DNA of 64,000 bases from Paenibacillus_V sp046244365 (GCF_046244365.1 NZ_CP176395.1:372001-436000), one strand, 5' to 3'. Positions 24,635 to 32,961 are shown, counted from the first letter of the stretch. Numbers and translations are program-made. Notes: generated from the sequence alone by a model not told the origin.

Positions 24635-24661
24635 AAAAAGACACCTGTACGGTGTCTTTTT
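24635..24661 (+). terminator. Terminator of the importer/RCC1 operon
   Basis: Perfect 11-bp stem AAAAAGACACC / GGTGTCTTTTT with loop TGTAC; another member of the dispersed hairpin family. Confidence 0.9.
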
Positions 24662-24714
24662 GTGTTCATTAACCATTTGTTTGTTCCGGGACAGGCGGCT
24701 TTGCCGGGGACATC

Positions 24715-26169
24715 TTACGATTGCGGCATATGTTTGCTGATATCGAGGCCGAGACCGGATGCGATGCGCATGCCGTACCCGATATCCGCCCGGAAGAAGT
24801 TGCAGATTGCACGCATTTGAACGTCGTGAGGCGTTTGCTTCAGATCGTTCAGCAGATTGGCGATCAGATTCGCCTGCTCCTGCTCGGAGAAGCTGCGGTA
24901 CTTCTCGCCGGCTTGCGCGAAATCGTCCGTTTTGGCGATTTTTTGACGGGCGGCATGGCCGGCGACCGCGGAAGGCGCATCTAGGAAAGAAGGGTCTTCC
25001 TTCGGGCTTTCCGCGAAGCTGTTCGGCTCGTAGTTAACCGGCGACGGATCCTGGTTCATCGTCATAAAGCCGTCCCGTTGGTGGTTGCGCGCAGGCGCAT
25101 ACGGGCAGTTGACCGGAATTTGCAGGTAGTTGGCGCCAAGGCGGTAGCGCTGCGTATCCGGGTACGAGAACAAACGGCCCTGGAGCAGCTTATCCTCGGA
25201 CGGCTCGATACCGGGAACGAGAGCGCTCGGAGAGAAAGCCGACTGCTCCACTTCGGCAAAAAAGTTTTGCGGGTTCCGGTTGAGCGTCATCGTGCCGATC
25301 TTATGCAGCGGATACAGGTCCTCCGGCCATGTTTTGGTCGGGTCGAGAGGATCGAAGCCGTGCTTATCCATATCCTCCGGAGGCAGCAGCTGGACATGCA
25401 GCTCCCAGCTCGGGAAGTTGCCGTTCTTGATGTTGTCGTACAAATCTCTGGTTGCATGGTTGAAATCCCGGCCCTGCACCTCCTGCGCTTCCGCCGCGGA
25501 GAACGTCGCAACGCCTTGAGCCGTCTTCCAGTGGTATTTCACGTACGTCGCCTTTCCGGCCGCATTGATCCATTTGAACGCATGGACGCTGAATCCGTCC
25601 ATCTGCCGGTAATTCGCAGGGGTGCCGTTGTCGGAGAACAGCCAGGTCAGCATATGGGTCGATTCGGGGGTCAGCGTCATGAAGTCCCAGTACCGGGCGG
25701 GGTCTTGAATGTTCGTGTCCGGCGCAGGCTTAAGCGAGTGGACCATATCCGGAAACTTCAACGCATCGCGAATGAAAAAGACGGGCAGATGATTGCCGAC
25801 AATATCGTAGTTGCCTTCCTCGGTATAAAATTTGACGGCGAAGCCGCGCGGATCGCGGGCCGTTTCCGGGGATCCGACTCCGTGAATGACCGTCGAGAAG
25901 CGGACGAACAGAGGCGTCGATTGGCCTGCGTTTTGGAATAAATGGGCTTTCGTATGCGCGCTCATGCTGTTTTCGACGACGAAAACCCCGTGGGCGCCTG
26001 CTCCCCTGGCATGAACGACCCGTTCCGGAATACGCTCTCTGTCGAAGTGGGCGATCTTTTCAAGCAGATGATAGTCTTCCAATAAAGTCGGTCCGCGCTG
26101 ACCGGCCGTACGCGAGTTCTGATTGTCTCCTACCGGTGCGCCTTGATTCGTCGTTAAGCGGTTATCCAT
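24715..26169 (-). CDS. katA: Monofunctional heme catalase (KatA-like)
   Basis: The 484-residue protein is a small-subunit catalase. It has the active-site His region FDRERIPERVVHARGAGAHG, VRFSTVIHGVGSPETARDPRG, the distal Asn segment NHLPVFFIRD, and the proximal heme Tyr in RLFSYPDTQRYRLG. It converts hydrogen peroxide to water and oxygen in the cytoplasm. AAAGGAGAGC precedes the start. A PerR-type box 25-40 bases upstream and a PerR-like gene further upstream indicate peroxide-dependent control. It is one of two catalases in the window; the other, at 39963, differs and lacks the box. Confidence 0.95.
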   Translation of the reverse strand: MDNRLTTNQGAPVGDNQNSRTAGQRGPTLLEDYHLLEKIAHFDRERIPERVVHARGAGAHGVFVVENSMSAHTKAHLFQNAGQSTPLFVRFSTVIHGVGSPETARDPRGFAVKFYTEEGNYDIVGNHLPVFFIRDALKFPDMVHSLKPAPDTNIQDPARYWDFMTLTPESTHMLTWLFSDNGTPANYRQMDGFSVHAFKWINAAGKATYVKYHWKTAQGVATFSAAEAQEVQGRDFNHATRDLYDNIKNGNFPSWELHVQLLPPEDMDKHGFDPLDPTKTWPEDLYPLHKIGTMTLNRNPQNFFAEVEQSAFSPSALVPGIEPSEDKLLQGRLFSYPDTQRYRLGANYLQIPVNCPYAPARNHQRDGFMTMNQDPSPVNYEPNSFAESPKEDPSFLDAPSAVAGHAARQKIAKTDDFAQAGEKYRSFSEQEQANLIANLLNDLKQTPHDVQMRAICNFFRADIGYGMRIASGLGLDISKHMPQS

Positions 26170-26193
26170 CTCATGCTCTCCTTTATTTTAATT

Positions 26194-26208
26194 TTAGATT
26201 TAATCTAA
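26194..26208 (-). promoter_or_regulatory. PerR-type box upstream of katA
   Basis: TTAGATTTAATCTAA is a perfect 7-1-7 inverted repeat and matches the known PerR consensus TTATAATnATTATAA at most positions. Confidence 0.72.
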
Positions 26209-26290
26209 ATATAAGATAAACTGATCTTATCATGATACGGAAAGTTCATCATGAGGGTTGCATGAAGGTTTCATGAAGATCGGATGAAGA

Positions 26291-27060
26291 TCAGTCCGCC
26301 AACCGATAGCCGACTCCGCGCACGGTCACGATATAAGCAGGAGCTGCCGCGGAATCCCCGAGCTTTTTCGCAAGCTTTTCATATGGACGTCGACGACGTT
26401 GCTCCCGCCGTAAAACTGGCTGCCCCATACCCGGTTCAACATGTCCTCCCGCGGAATGACGGTGCAGCCGGCCTCCATGAGCATGCACAGCAGGCTGTAT
26501 TCCGTTTTGGTCAGCGCCACGGGCCGTCCGGCTACGGTAACCGACATTTTTCTGGAATCGAGAATGATTTCTTTATACGTATACGTGCCTGCGTCCTCTT
26601 TTATCACCGAATACTCATGAATTGCATGCAATTGCAGAAGCTTCTGAACGGACGCTACGGCATCCTCCATGGAGGCGGGCCCCTGCAGCACATGTCCGCC
26701 CAGCCGGTTAACCTCTACGGTATGACGCTGCTCCTGAACGAGCCAAAGCAAGGGAATCGTCTTGCCGTATTTGCCGGCCCATCGAATCAGCTTCGCTCTT
26801 TCCCCGCCGACATCCAGCGTCTCCGCATCTATGACGACGAGATCGGCCTGCATCCCCAGCAGCTCGAGCGGATCGGCATGATGGAAAAGCATCACGTCAT
26901 AGCAGAGCGAGGTGAGCTCGCGTACCCATTCATGGAGCTTCTCCGGAAACGGACTAATGACGACGATGCGTCTAGTCTCCGAACAGTATGCGCCGCTGCC
27001 GGGCTCCGGAGCAATCCGTCTATTAGGGGACGCAGGCATCAGCTTGTCGTTTTCCTGCAT
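26291..27060 (-). pseudogene. OmpR/PhoB-type response regulator, apparently frameshifted
   Basis: The N-terminal part is a weak receiver domain (RRIVVISPF, ADLVVIDAETL). The C-terminal part is an OmpR-type winged helix (LTKTEYSLLCMLMEAGCTVIPREDMLNRVWG, NVVDVHMKSLRK). In that frame translation stops early at SSGIPRQLLLIS, but the expected ending KKLGDSAAAPAYIVTVRGVGYRLAD is intact in the next frame, down to base 26291. One missing A in an A5 run (T-run 26364-26368 on the plus strand) explains the shift. It may be a real lesion, slippage control or a sequencing error. The start at 27060 has AAGGAG upstream and overlaps the Fur-family gene by 22 bases. No partner kinase is adjacent. Confidence 0.8.
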
Positions 27061-27431
27061 GCGGCGCACACTCCTTCCAGTACGACATGGGCATGATCGA
27101 TGAGATAGGACGTTTCTTCTTCTACCTTTTTGATCCATTCGGCGGGCAATTCCGTCAATACTTCATCAACCCGGCCGCATTTGCGGCAAACGATATGGTG
27201 GTGATCGTCGGTACGGGCGTCGTACCGGCTCGCCGTTTCGCCGAGCTTCAGCTCCCGGATCAAGCCTGCGTCCGTTAAGTAGCGCAGCGAGTTGTAGACG
27301 GTGCCGTACGAGATTTGCTGGCCGCCGCTTCGCAATCGCTCGATAACTTCCGCCGCCGTCGGATGATCGTGGCTGTTCTGGATAATGTCGAAAATGATTT
27401 TACGCTGAGCGGTAAGGTTTATTTTATTCAT
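27039..27431 (-). CDS. perR: Fur-family peroxide-type repressor (PerR-like)
   Basis: The 130-residue protein has the Fur winged helix (LTAQRKIIFDIIQNSHDHPTAAEVIERL, SYGTVYNSLRYLTDAGLI) and metal sites DDHHHIVCRKCGRVDEV and CAAC near the end, giving two CxxC pairs for structural zinc. The His-rich stretch, the catalase two genes downstream and a PerR-type box in its own promoter favour PerR over Fur or Zur. ATG at 27431 is chosen because AGAGGA lies 9 bases before it, while the upstream ATG at 27440 directly abuts it. It would repress katA and itself until oxidised by peroxide. Confidence 0.85.
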   Translation of the reverse strand: MNKINLTAQRKIIFDIIQNSHDHPTAAEVIERLRSGGQQISYGTVYNSLRYLTDAGLIRELKLGETASRYDARTDDHHHIVCRKCGRVDEVLTELPAEWIKKVEEETSYLIDHAHVVLEGVCAACRKTTS

Positions 27432-27455
27432 GGGATCCATTCCTCTAATTTAAAT

Positions 27456-27470
27456 TTAGATTAAGTATAA
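27456..27470 (-). promoter_or_regulatory. PerR-type box upstream of the PerR-like gene
   Basis: On the minus strand TTATACTTAATCTAA matches the 7-1-7 layout, with the right half identical to that of the katA box. It suggests autoregulation. Confidence 0.62.
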
Positions 27471-27593
27471 ATTAAAGGGCGAAGGAAGGTCAATGTGAGG
27501 GAATGGCAAGGGGAACGAGCGAAAGTCGGGGGGATACTGGAAACAGGGGCTGTATATGCCGAGCTGGACCGGACGGTCTGACCACCAGTCGCC

Positions 27594-27622
27594 TTGGCAT
27601 GCCGCCTGCCCCGGGCTATAAT
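27594..27622 (+). promoter_or_regulatory. Sigma-A promoter for the 27.7-kb small gene
   Basis: TTGGCA and TATAAT with a 17-base spacer, about 60 bases before the TTG start. Confidence 0.7.
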
Positions 27623-27682
27623 ATAGGGAATGCACAGCAGCACGCAAACGGTTTACATACGAATGGTAGGAGTGAATGCAGG

Positions 27683-27928
27683 TTGGCGGGCTCAGAGGTT
27701 TCAGCGCAAGACGTGGCGGAATGGATGGTCAAAGAGATCAAGTTCAGAGGAATTCTTAGCCAAAGCGACGCGATCGCCTATGTTAGAACCCATTTTGGCG
27801 AGGCGTTCGTTTTCGTTAACGAGAACGGGAACGCATCACTCGATAAAGAGGTCAAGAAAGCGTTCCGTAAGCTGCACGGCGGTAAAGTGGCTTGGGACCG
27901 GGACGGTTTTTTCTGGGGATGGACTTAG
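27683..27928 (+). CDS. Conserved small protein of unknown function
   Basis: TTG start at 27683 is preceded by GGTAGGAG with 10-base spacing; the longer open frame runs through the promoter and is rejected. The 81-residue product (SAQDVAEWMVKEIKFRGILSQSDAIAYVRTHFG..., GNASLDKEVKKAFRKLHGGKVAWDRDGFFWGW) resembles a small soluble protein family common in Paenibacillus and Bacillus (possibly DUF6953, from memory). The layout suggests a small winged-helix-like fold. No function can be assigned. Confidence 0.72.
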   Translation: MAGSEVSAQDVAEWMVKEIKFRGILSQSDAIAYVRTHFGEAFVFVNENGNASLDKEVKKAFRKLHGGKVAWDRDGFFWGWT

Positions 27929-27987
27929 TTAATGAAGAAATGCGTAACTTCATGAAAAAGGAGTTTTATCAGGATTTCTTATTGAAT

Positions 27988-28033
27988 AACAAAACTGCTG
28001 ACCAATTACGATGCAGGAAGCAGCAGTTTTGTT
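27988..28033 (+). terminator. Strong hairpin between convergent genes
   Basis: AACAAAACTGCTG and CAGCAGTTTTGTT form a perfect 13-bp stem with a 20-base loop, followed by ATTAT. It could stop transcription from both sides. Confidence 0.7.
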
Positions 28034-28045
28034 ATTATCAAACTT

Positions 28046-28510
28046 TCAAAATGAAAGTTCCAAGATTTCACACTGCTCTATTTTAAACTTTTTAAATAAC
28101 TCCAGTGCTTTTTCAGACACTGCGAAACGAACCTTCTTTATAAGACATATATCATGACCTGACCATCCCACTATTTTTGTTCTATTAACAGTATCAACAT
28201 CAATTTCCCCTAGTGGCACTAACCACCGAAACTCGGGTAGTTCTCTACCTGGATACATTTCTTTAAACATGTCTGTAGAACTGACTTGAACATCCTTTAG
28301 ATTATATCCATTTAGATCACTGTTAACCATTGCGTCGGCTAATGCTCTAGTTACAATAATGCCAGGGCCTTTGAGTAGATCATCTCCTAACCAGCCTTCA
28401 AATTCGTAATGAAGATGCGTAATCTCTTTAATAATTCCATTCTCACGAATAATAACAGAATCGTCCCCAAATCCTCCTGCTACTTCAGGCTTCAAAATAA
28501 ATAATCTCAT
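28046..28510 (-). CDS. Low-GC orphan protein, possibly immunity-like
   Basis: The 154-residue soluble protein (MRLFILKPEVAGGFGDDSVI, LPEFRWLVPLGEIDVDTVN, FKKFKIEQCEILELSF) is much more AT-rich than its neighbours and stands alone, suggesting horizontal acquisition. Its size and layout recall immunity-type proteins of polymorphic toxin systems, but no toxin gene is near and I cannot name a family. A hairpin separates it from the convergent upstream gene. Confidence 0.6.
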   Translation of the reverse strand: MRLFILKPEVAGGFGDDSVIIRENGIIKEITHLHYEFEGWLGDDLLKGPGIIVTRALADAMVNSDLNGYNLKDVQVSSTDMFKEMYPGRELPEFRWLVPLGEIDVDTVNRTKIVGWSGHDICLIKKVRFAVSEKALELFKKFKIEQCEILELSF

Positions 28511-28603
28511 TGTCTCATCTCTTTCCCCCGCTGAATGAATGATTGACCCGTCCCCGACTATCCGCCTAAGAGGTGCTGCCTTACACCTGAGCCGGTTCGC
28601 CGA

Positions 28604-29236
28604 CTACTTGTTCAGCCATAGGGACAGAAGGGCCAGCGCCGCCAAATGCGCGGGATAGAAGCTGCGCCAAAGCCAGCCCGGAGGCGAAATCCCCAGCTTG
28701 AGCTCCGCGAACAGCGTATGCCGGTAGGCGAAGAAAAACGTCGGGATGATGCTGAACAGCTGCAGCTGCCATCCGGAATCGTAGGCAATGGACAGCAGGT
28801 TAAGCGCCATATGGGCCGCAACCCAATACTTGCCGTCCAAGTAGCGGTACACAAGAATGAGAAACAAGGCATAGAAGCCGTAGCTGAACGGCAGTGTATC
28901 GAGCACAAGGATTGCGGCCGCCGCGCCGGCAAAAGCCCCCCACCCCGGATACCGGTCTGCGAGCATGAGCACCCCCAGACAGACGGCCAACGTTCCGATC
29001 GTATTAATGCCAAGCGTGTTCAGGCCCAGCATATAGGGAAGCTGCGAAACGGCCGCGAGTACGGTCAACCGACGCAAATAGCGGGCTCTGCTTCGGGTAT
29101 GAAGGAAGCCCTGCACGATGCCGTATGCGTAGATCGGCAGAGCGATTCGCCCGATGATTCGCCAAACGTCGCTGTCCGGGAAGAAGACGATCCCGATATG
29201 GTCGATGAGCATGGTGATCATCGCGACGATTTGCAT
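28604..29236 (-). CDS. TraX family membrane protein
   Basis: The 210-residue protein has about seven hydrophobic segments and the TraX pattern: MQIVAMITMLIDHIGIVFFP at the start, WRIIGRIALPIYAYGIVQGF, TRSRARYLRRLTVLAAVSQLPY. TraX of F plasmid acetylates pilin, but chromosomal homologues in Firmicutes are widespread and of unknown role. The start at 29236 with GGGGGAG upstream is preferred to an upstream in-frame start. Confidence 0.85.
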   Translation of the reverse strand: MQIVAMITMLIDHIGIVFFPDSDVWRIIGRIALPIYAYGIVQGFLHTRSRARYLRRLTVLAAVSQLPYMLGLNTLGINTIGTLAVCLGVLMLADRYPGWGAFAGAAAAILVLDTLPFSYGFYALFLILVYRYLDGKYWVAAHMALNLLSIAYDSGWQLQLFSIIPTFFFAYRHTLFAELKLGISPPGWLWRSFYPAHLAALALLSLWLNK

Positions 29237-29376
29237 AGCCGTCTCCCCCCTATGGCGTAAAGCCAAATCGGATCATTACGTTTACAGTAATATACCGGTT
29301 ATGAGCGGTCAACTGTCATGGGCCGAAAGAAGTCAACGGGAAAATCGCCGGGCTCTCCTGGCCGTTAGTGGGGCAG

Positions 29377-30528
29377 CTAGTTTTCCCGCGCGCCATCGTT
29401 TCGGCCGAACGAAAACTTCAAAAGCGGCGGCGTTACCAGAGTCGTTAAAATGATCATGATGACGACGGGCGTGAAGTAGCTCTGCAGGAGCAAGCCGGAC
29501 TGTAAGCCGGCCGAGGCGATAATCAAGGCCACCTCGCCGCGCGAAACCATACCGGAGCCGATGGCCAGCGAGGACCGGTTCGAAAAACCCGTCATCCGGG
29601 CGCCCAGACCGCCTCCCAGCAGCTTCGTGACGATGGCGACAACGGTAATGAACAGGATAAATAGCAACTGCGAGCCGACGCCTTCGAAGGTAACGTTCAG
29701 GCCGATGCTGACGAAAAAGACCGGCACGAATACCGCGTATGCGATCGGTTCCAGCTTGATCTCCACTTCATGTTTGAAAGGCGTTTGAGAAATGGCGATA
29801 CCTGCCGCGAATGCGCCGATGATGCCGGCGACCCCCATCGATTCCGCAAAATAGGCGAAGCCGAAGCAGATGATAAGCGCGGCGCTGATGACCGATTCCG
29901 TTACCTTTAAGGGAGCCAGAAGCTTAATGACACGCGGGACGACAAACCAGCTTGCCGCAATAATGAGCACGAAGAACAACGCTTTTTTGCCGATCAGCAG
30001 CCCCAAAGAGACATCCCCTTCGCCCAGCATGCTCATCATGACGGCAAGCAGCACGACTACAAGGACGTCGTCCACCACCGCAGCCCCGAGTATCGTCGTG
30101 CCTTCCCTGGAATTGATCCGGTTCATTTCCTTCAGCGTTTGGACCGAAATGCTGACCGATGTCGCGCAGAACAGCAGCCCGAAGAACAAGGAAAACTGCG
30201 GCGACAGTCCGATAGCGGCTGCTGAGGCGTAGCCCCCGGCAAAAGGCAGTATGATGCCGCCGACGGCAACGGCGAACGCGGACTTCCAGTTCTTTTTAAG
30301 CTGCTCCAAATCGGTTTCAAGGCCGGCGATAAACATGAGCAGCAGCACGCCGATTTCCGAAAGCTCATGAATCAAGCTGTCGTTCCGAATCCACCCGAGT
30401 ACGGCCGGACCCAGCAAAATCCCGACGATAAGCTTGCCGAGAACCGCAGGCTGCCCGAGCCGAACGGACAAATCCCCGGCGATTTTCGTAAAAGTTAAAA
30501 TGAGTACCATGCTCAAAAGAAATTCCAT
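29377..30528 (-). CDS. CPA2-type Na+(K+)/H+ antiporter
   Basis: The 383-residue integral membrane protein has about 12 segments and the Na+/H+ exchanger domain pattern: MEFLLSMVLILTFTKIAGDLS, RLGQPAVLGKLIVGILLGPAVLGWI, EIGVLLLMFIAGLETDLEQL, GAAVVDDVLVVVLL (paired Asp) and GMVSRGEVALIIASAG. No C-terminal RCK/TrkA domain is present. It would exchange cytoplasmic Na+ or K+ for protons. GAGAAGGAG precedes the ATG. A promoter and a leader hairpin-terminator lie 70-170 bases upstream, implying regulated read-through. Confidence 0.92.
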   Translation of the reverse strand: MEFLLSMVLILTFTKIAGDLSVRLGQPAVLGKLIVGILLGPAVLGWIRNDSLIHELSEIGVLLLMFIAGLETDLEQLKKNWKSAFAVAVGGIILPFAGGYASAAAIGLSPQFSLFFGLLFCATSVSISVQTLKEMNRINSREGTTILGAAVVDDVLVVVLLAVMMSMLGEGDVSLGLLIGKKALFFVLIIAASWFVVPRVIKLLAPLKVTESVISAALIICFGFAYFAESMGVAGIIGAFAAGIAISQTPFKHEVEIKLEPIAYAVFVPVFFVSIGLNVTFEGVGSQLLFILFITVVAIVTKLLGGGLGARMTGFSNRSSLAIGSGMVSRGEVALIIASAGLQSGLLLQSYFTPVVIMIILTTLVTPPLLKFSFGRNDGAREN

Positions 30529-30602
30529 ATTTCATCTCCTTCTCTTGGAATAGGATTTGTTAACCTGTGCCGCTTTACCCGAATCCGTTCAAATTTTTCC
30601 CT

Positions 30603-30698
30603 AAAAAAGACAAAGAGGAGCCTGCGTTGAACAGGCTCCTCCGGAAAAACACGTTATTCGGTTACCTCTATCGTAACGGCTGCCGGCGCGTTTGTAAA
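30603..30698 (-). promoter_or_regulatory. Promoter and terminator-containing leader RNA of the antiporter gene
   Basis: On the minus strand TTTACA (30693-30698) and ATCGTA/TACGAT (30670-30675) with 17-base spacing start a leader of about 65 bases. It contains GGTAACCGAATAACGTG, then CCGGAGGAGCCTG, and a 10-bp stem GAGGAGCCTG / CAGGCTCCTC (30615-30641) followed by CTTTGTCTTTTTT. The gene starts 75 bases further. A closely similar leader precedes the divergent transporter (30894-30987). This looks like a transcription-attenuation riboswitch; the ligand could be a cation, but no known class was confirmed. Confidence 0.65.
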
Positions 30699-30743
30699 GA
30701 AAAAACTGAATATTTTCTATGTGATGCTCAAGAAAACAGCGAA

Positions 30744-30857
30744 TTAAAACAGCGAAAAGTCCCGGTCGAAGCCGTACACCTCAACCTTTTCCCCGCCATA
30801 ATCAGCTGCATAAATGCCGCTCCTTTCGGGCTTGCGGGACCGCCGCTTGGTATTCAT
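30744..30857 (-). CDS. Possible 37-residue basic protein
   Basis: MNTKRRSRKPERSG begins a small open frame ending RDFSLF, with GGAAAGTGG 5 bases upstream. It lies upstream of the antiporter promoter on the same strand. No family is known; it may be chance. Confidence 0.3.
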   Translation of the reverse strand: MNTKRRSRKPERSGIYAADYGGEKVEVYGFDRDFSLF

Positions 30858-30893
30858 TGTATCCACTTTCCGGACGGATTATGGCCTTCCGGG

Positions 30894-30987
30894 TTTACAG
30901 AGCGGTTATTAATCTCTATAATTACGGTTAACGAAAAAGAATATCGTGCGTGACCCGGAGGAGCCTGTCAACAACAGGCTCTTTTTT
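30894..30987 (+). promoter_or_regulatory. Promoter and terminator-containing leader RNA of the ArsB/NhaD-type gene
   Basis: TTTACA (30894-30899) and TATAAT (30917-30922), 17 bases apart, start a leader with GGTTAACGAAAAAGAATATCG, GACCCGGAGGAGCCTGTC and a terminator GAGCCTGT / ACAGGCTC (30961-30981) plus a T-run. It shares the order GGTTAAC-like, CGAA, ATAWCGTG, CCGGAGGAGCCTG with the leader of the divergent antiporter. The gene begins 75 bases beyond. Confidence 0.65.
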
Positions 30988-31062
30988 GCGTTTTTTGGGT
31001 GTACGCGGCGAGCCCGGAGTCCAAAATACTAGTAAACGGGCATTAAGGAAAACGGAGGCGCT

Positions 31063-32343
31063 ATGGAACAGCAAGCGATTTGGGCAATCAGTATTTTTCT
31101 GGTCATTTACGGACTTATCATTGCCGAGAAGATCCACCGCACGATCGTCGCCATGATCGGCGGGGTGCTGATGGTGGCGGTCGGCATTGTCGACCAGGAA
31201 ACGGCGCTTCATCATATCGATTTCAACACGCTCGGCCTGCTGGTGGGGATGATGATCATCGTAGGGGTGACGGCGGAAACGGGGCTTTTCAAGTATATTG
31301 CGATCGTATCGGCCAAAAAAGCGAAGGGAGAGCCGGTTCGCATCATGATCGCGCTGGCGCTCATTACCGCCATCGGCTCCGCTTTCCTGGACAATGTGAC
31401 GACCGTGCTGTTGATGGTGCCGGTGACGTTCAGTATCACACGACAGCTTCGCGTGACTCCGATTCCGTTCCTGATCACGCAAATTTTTGCCGCTAATGTC
31501 GGAGGGACGGCCACCTTGATCGGCGATCCCCCGAACATCATGATCGGAAGCGCCGTGAAGGAGCTGACGTTCATGGCGTTCATTACGAATCTTGCGCCGA
31601 TCGCGGCCGTCGTGATGGCGGTCTATATCCCGATCTTCATCTGGATGTTCCGCAAGAAGATCCAAACGACGCCGGAGCTGAAGCATAGCATCATGCAGCT
31701 GGACGAAAAAGCGGTCATTACGAACCGGCAGCTGATGAACAAATGCTTGGCCGTTCTAGGCATCACGATTATCGGTTTTTTCCTGCATCAGCTGCTGCAC
31801 CTGGAATCGGCGACGGTGGCGCTCGCGGGAGCGTTTTTGCTGCTGCTGCTTACGGGGGAGCATGCGATGGAGGATGCTTTTACGAAAGTCGAGTGGACGA
31901 CGATCTTCTTCTTCATCGGTCTGTTCGTGCTTGTATCCGGGCTTGTGGAGACGGGCGTCATCGCCAAGCTGGCGGCGCAGGCGATCGAGCTGACGGGAGG
32001 CGACGTTGTGGCGACCTCGATGCTCATTCTGTGGCTCAGCGCCATTGCGTCCGCCTTTCTTGACAACATCCCGTTCGTTGCGACGATGATTCCGATGATC
32101 CAAGAGATGGGGAACATGGGCGTCGGCAATTTGGAGCCGCTGTGGTGGAGCTTGGCCTTGGGCGCTTGCTTGGGCGGGAACGGTTCCTTGATCGGCGCCA
32201 GCGCGAATTTGATCGTTGCGGGCATGGCCGGCAAGGAAGGGCATCCGATCCGTTTCGTTGCATTTATGAAAATCGGATTCCCGCTCATGCTGCTTTCCAT
32301 CGTGCTGTGCAGCGTGTATATCTATTTGCGTTATTTACTATAA
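31063..32343 (+). CDS. ArsB/NhaD superfamily ion transporter
   Basis: The 426-residue protein has 11-12 membrane segments and the ArsB/NhaD (P-protein-like) signatures twice: GSAFLDNVTTVLLMVPVTF with NVGGTATLIGDPPNIMIG in the first half, and ASAFLDNIPFVATMIPMI with LGGNGSLIGASANLIVAG in the second. Such carriers export Na+ or arsenite or move anions. No ars genes are near, and a Na+/H+ antiporter with a matching leader is divergent, so Na+/H+ exchange is the better guess. GGAGG precedes the start. Confidence 0.88.
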   Translation: MEQQAIWAISIFLVIYGLIIAEKIHRTIVAMIGGVLMVAVGIVDQETALHHIDFNTLGLLVGMMIIVGVTAETGLFKYIAIVSAKKAKGEPVRIMIALALITAIGSAFLDNVTTVLLMVPVTFSITRQLRVTPIPFLITQIFAANVGGTATLIGDPPNIMIGSAVKELTFMAFITNLAPIAAVVMAVYIPIFIWMFRKKIQTTPELKHSIMQLDEKAVITNRQLMNKCLAVLGITIIGFFLHQLLHLESATVALAGAFLLLLLTGEHAMEDAFTKVEWTTIFFFIGLFVLVSGLVETGVIAKLAAQAIELTGGDVVATSMLILWLSAIASAFLDNIPFVATMIPMIQEMGNMGVGNLEPLWWSLALGACLGGNGSLIGASANLIVAGMAGKEGHPIRFVAFMKIGFPLMLLSIVLCSVYIYLRYLL

Positions 32344-32358
32344 CCGAGGAGGGACGGC

Positions 32359-32640
32359 ATGCTGACTTACCGATTTGATCCAACTGTCGTACACATTCAA
32401 GAGACCTTGAACGAGCGGGACGTGGAATTCGAGATTCGCGTGCTTAAGGAAGAGGCGCTGGTCGATGAGCTTAAGCAGGTGCGGGATTGGTTCGAAGCCA
32501 ACGAAGTGCACACGGACGTCCTCTTTTACGCATATCCCGGCCATACGTACAAAGCGATCGTACGACGCGATTATTATGCGGCATTCGTGCTGGAGCTGAT
32601 GAAGCGCAAACTGCTGAAGAGCGTGGAATGGACGACGTAG
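32359..32640 (+). CDS. Small conserved protein downstream of the ion transporter
   Basis: The 93-residue soluble protein (MLTYRFDPTVVHIQETLNERDVEFEIRVLKEEALVDELKQ, HTDVLFYAYPGHTYKAIVRRDYYAAFVLELMKRKLLKS) starts 15 bases after the transporter stop with GAGGAGGGA upstream, so it is cotranscribed. I do not recognise a family; it may be an accessory or regulatory partner of the transporter. Confidence 0.75.
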   Translation: MLTYRFDPTVVHIQETLNERDVEFEIRVLKEEALVDELKQVRDWFEANEVHTDVLFYAYPGHTYKAIVRRDYYAAFVLELMKRKLLKSVEWTT

Positions 32641-32790
32641 TCCTGCCGTTCCGCTTGGCTATGAAATCGAGAGTGAATGCGGCTAATAACTAAGTTCCGT
32701 CTGGACAAGGACAGCGGTGTTCATGGCAATGAATACCGGCTGGAAGACCGGCAGGGAACCAAGGCGTAACAAAAAGCAGGGAAGGTGAGA

Positions 32791-32845
32791 AGAGGGGACG
32801 GGTATGGGGTGGAAGAGCGGCTGGAATCCCATACCCGTCCCCTCT
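32791..32845. repeat. 18-bp perfect inverted repeat
   Basis: AGAGGGGACGGGTATGGG (32791-32808) and its exact complement (32828-32845) flank a 19-base loop between two convergent genes. No T-run follows, so it is not a classic terminator. The rest of the 32641-32961 gap shows nothing else. Confidence 0.7.
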
Positions 32846-32961
32846 CCCACGCGCAGACGTAAGGCTTCGCACAAAAAGGACCGACAGGGTGAAACTGACG
32901 GTTTTTCTTAACGTTTAACAAGCGGCGACGGCTAACCGCACCCGCGGGAGAAGACAACGGT

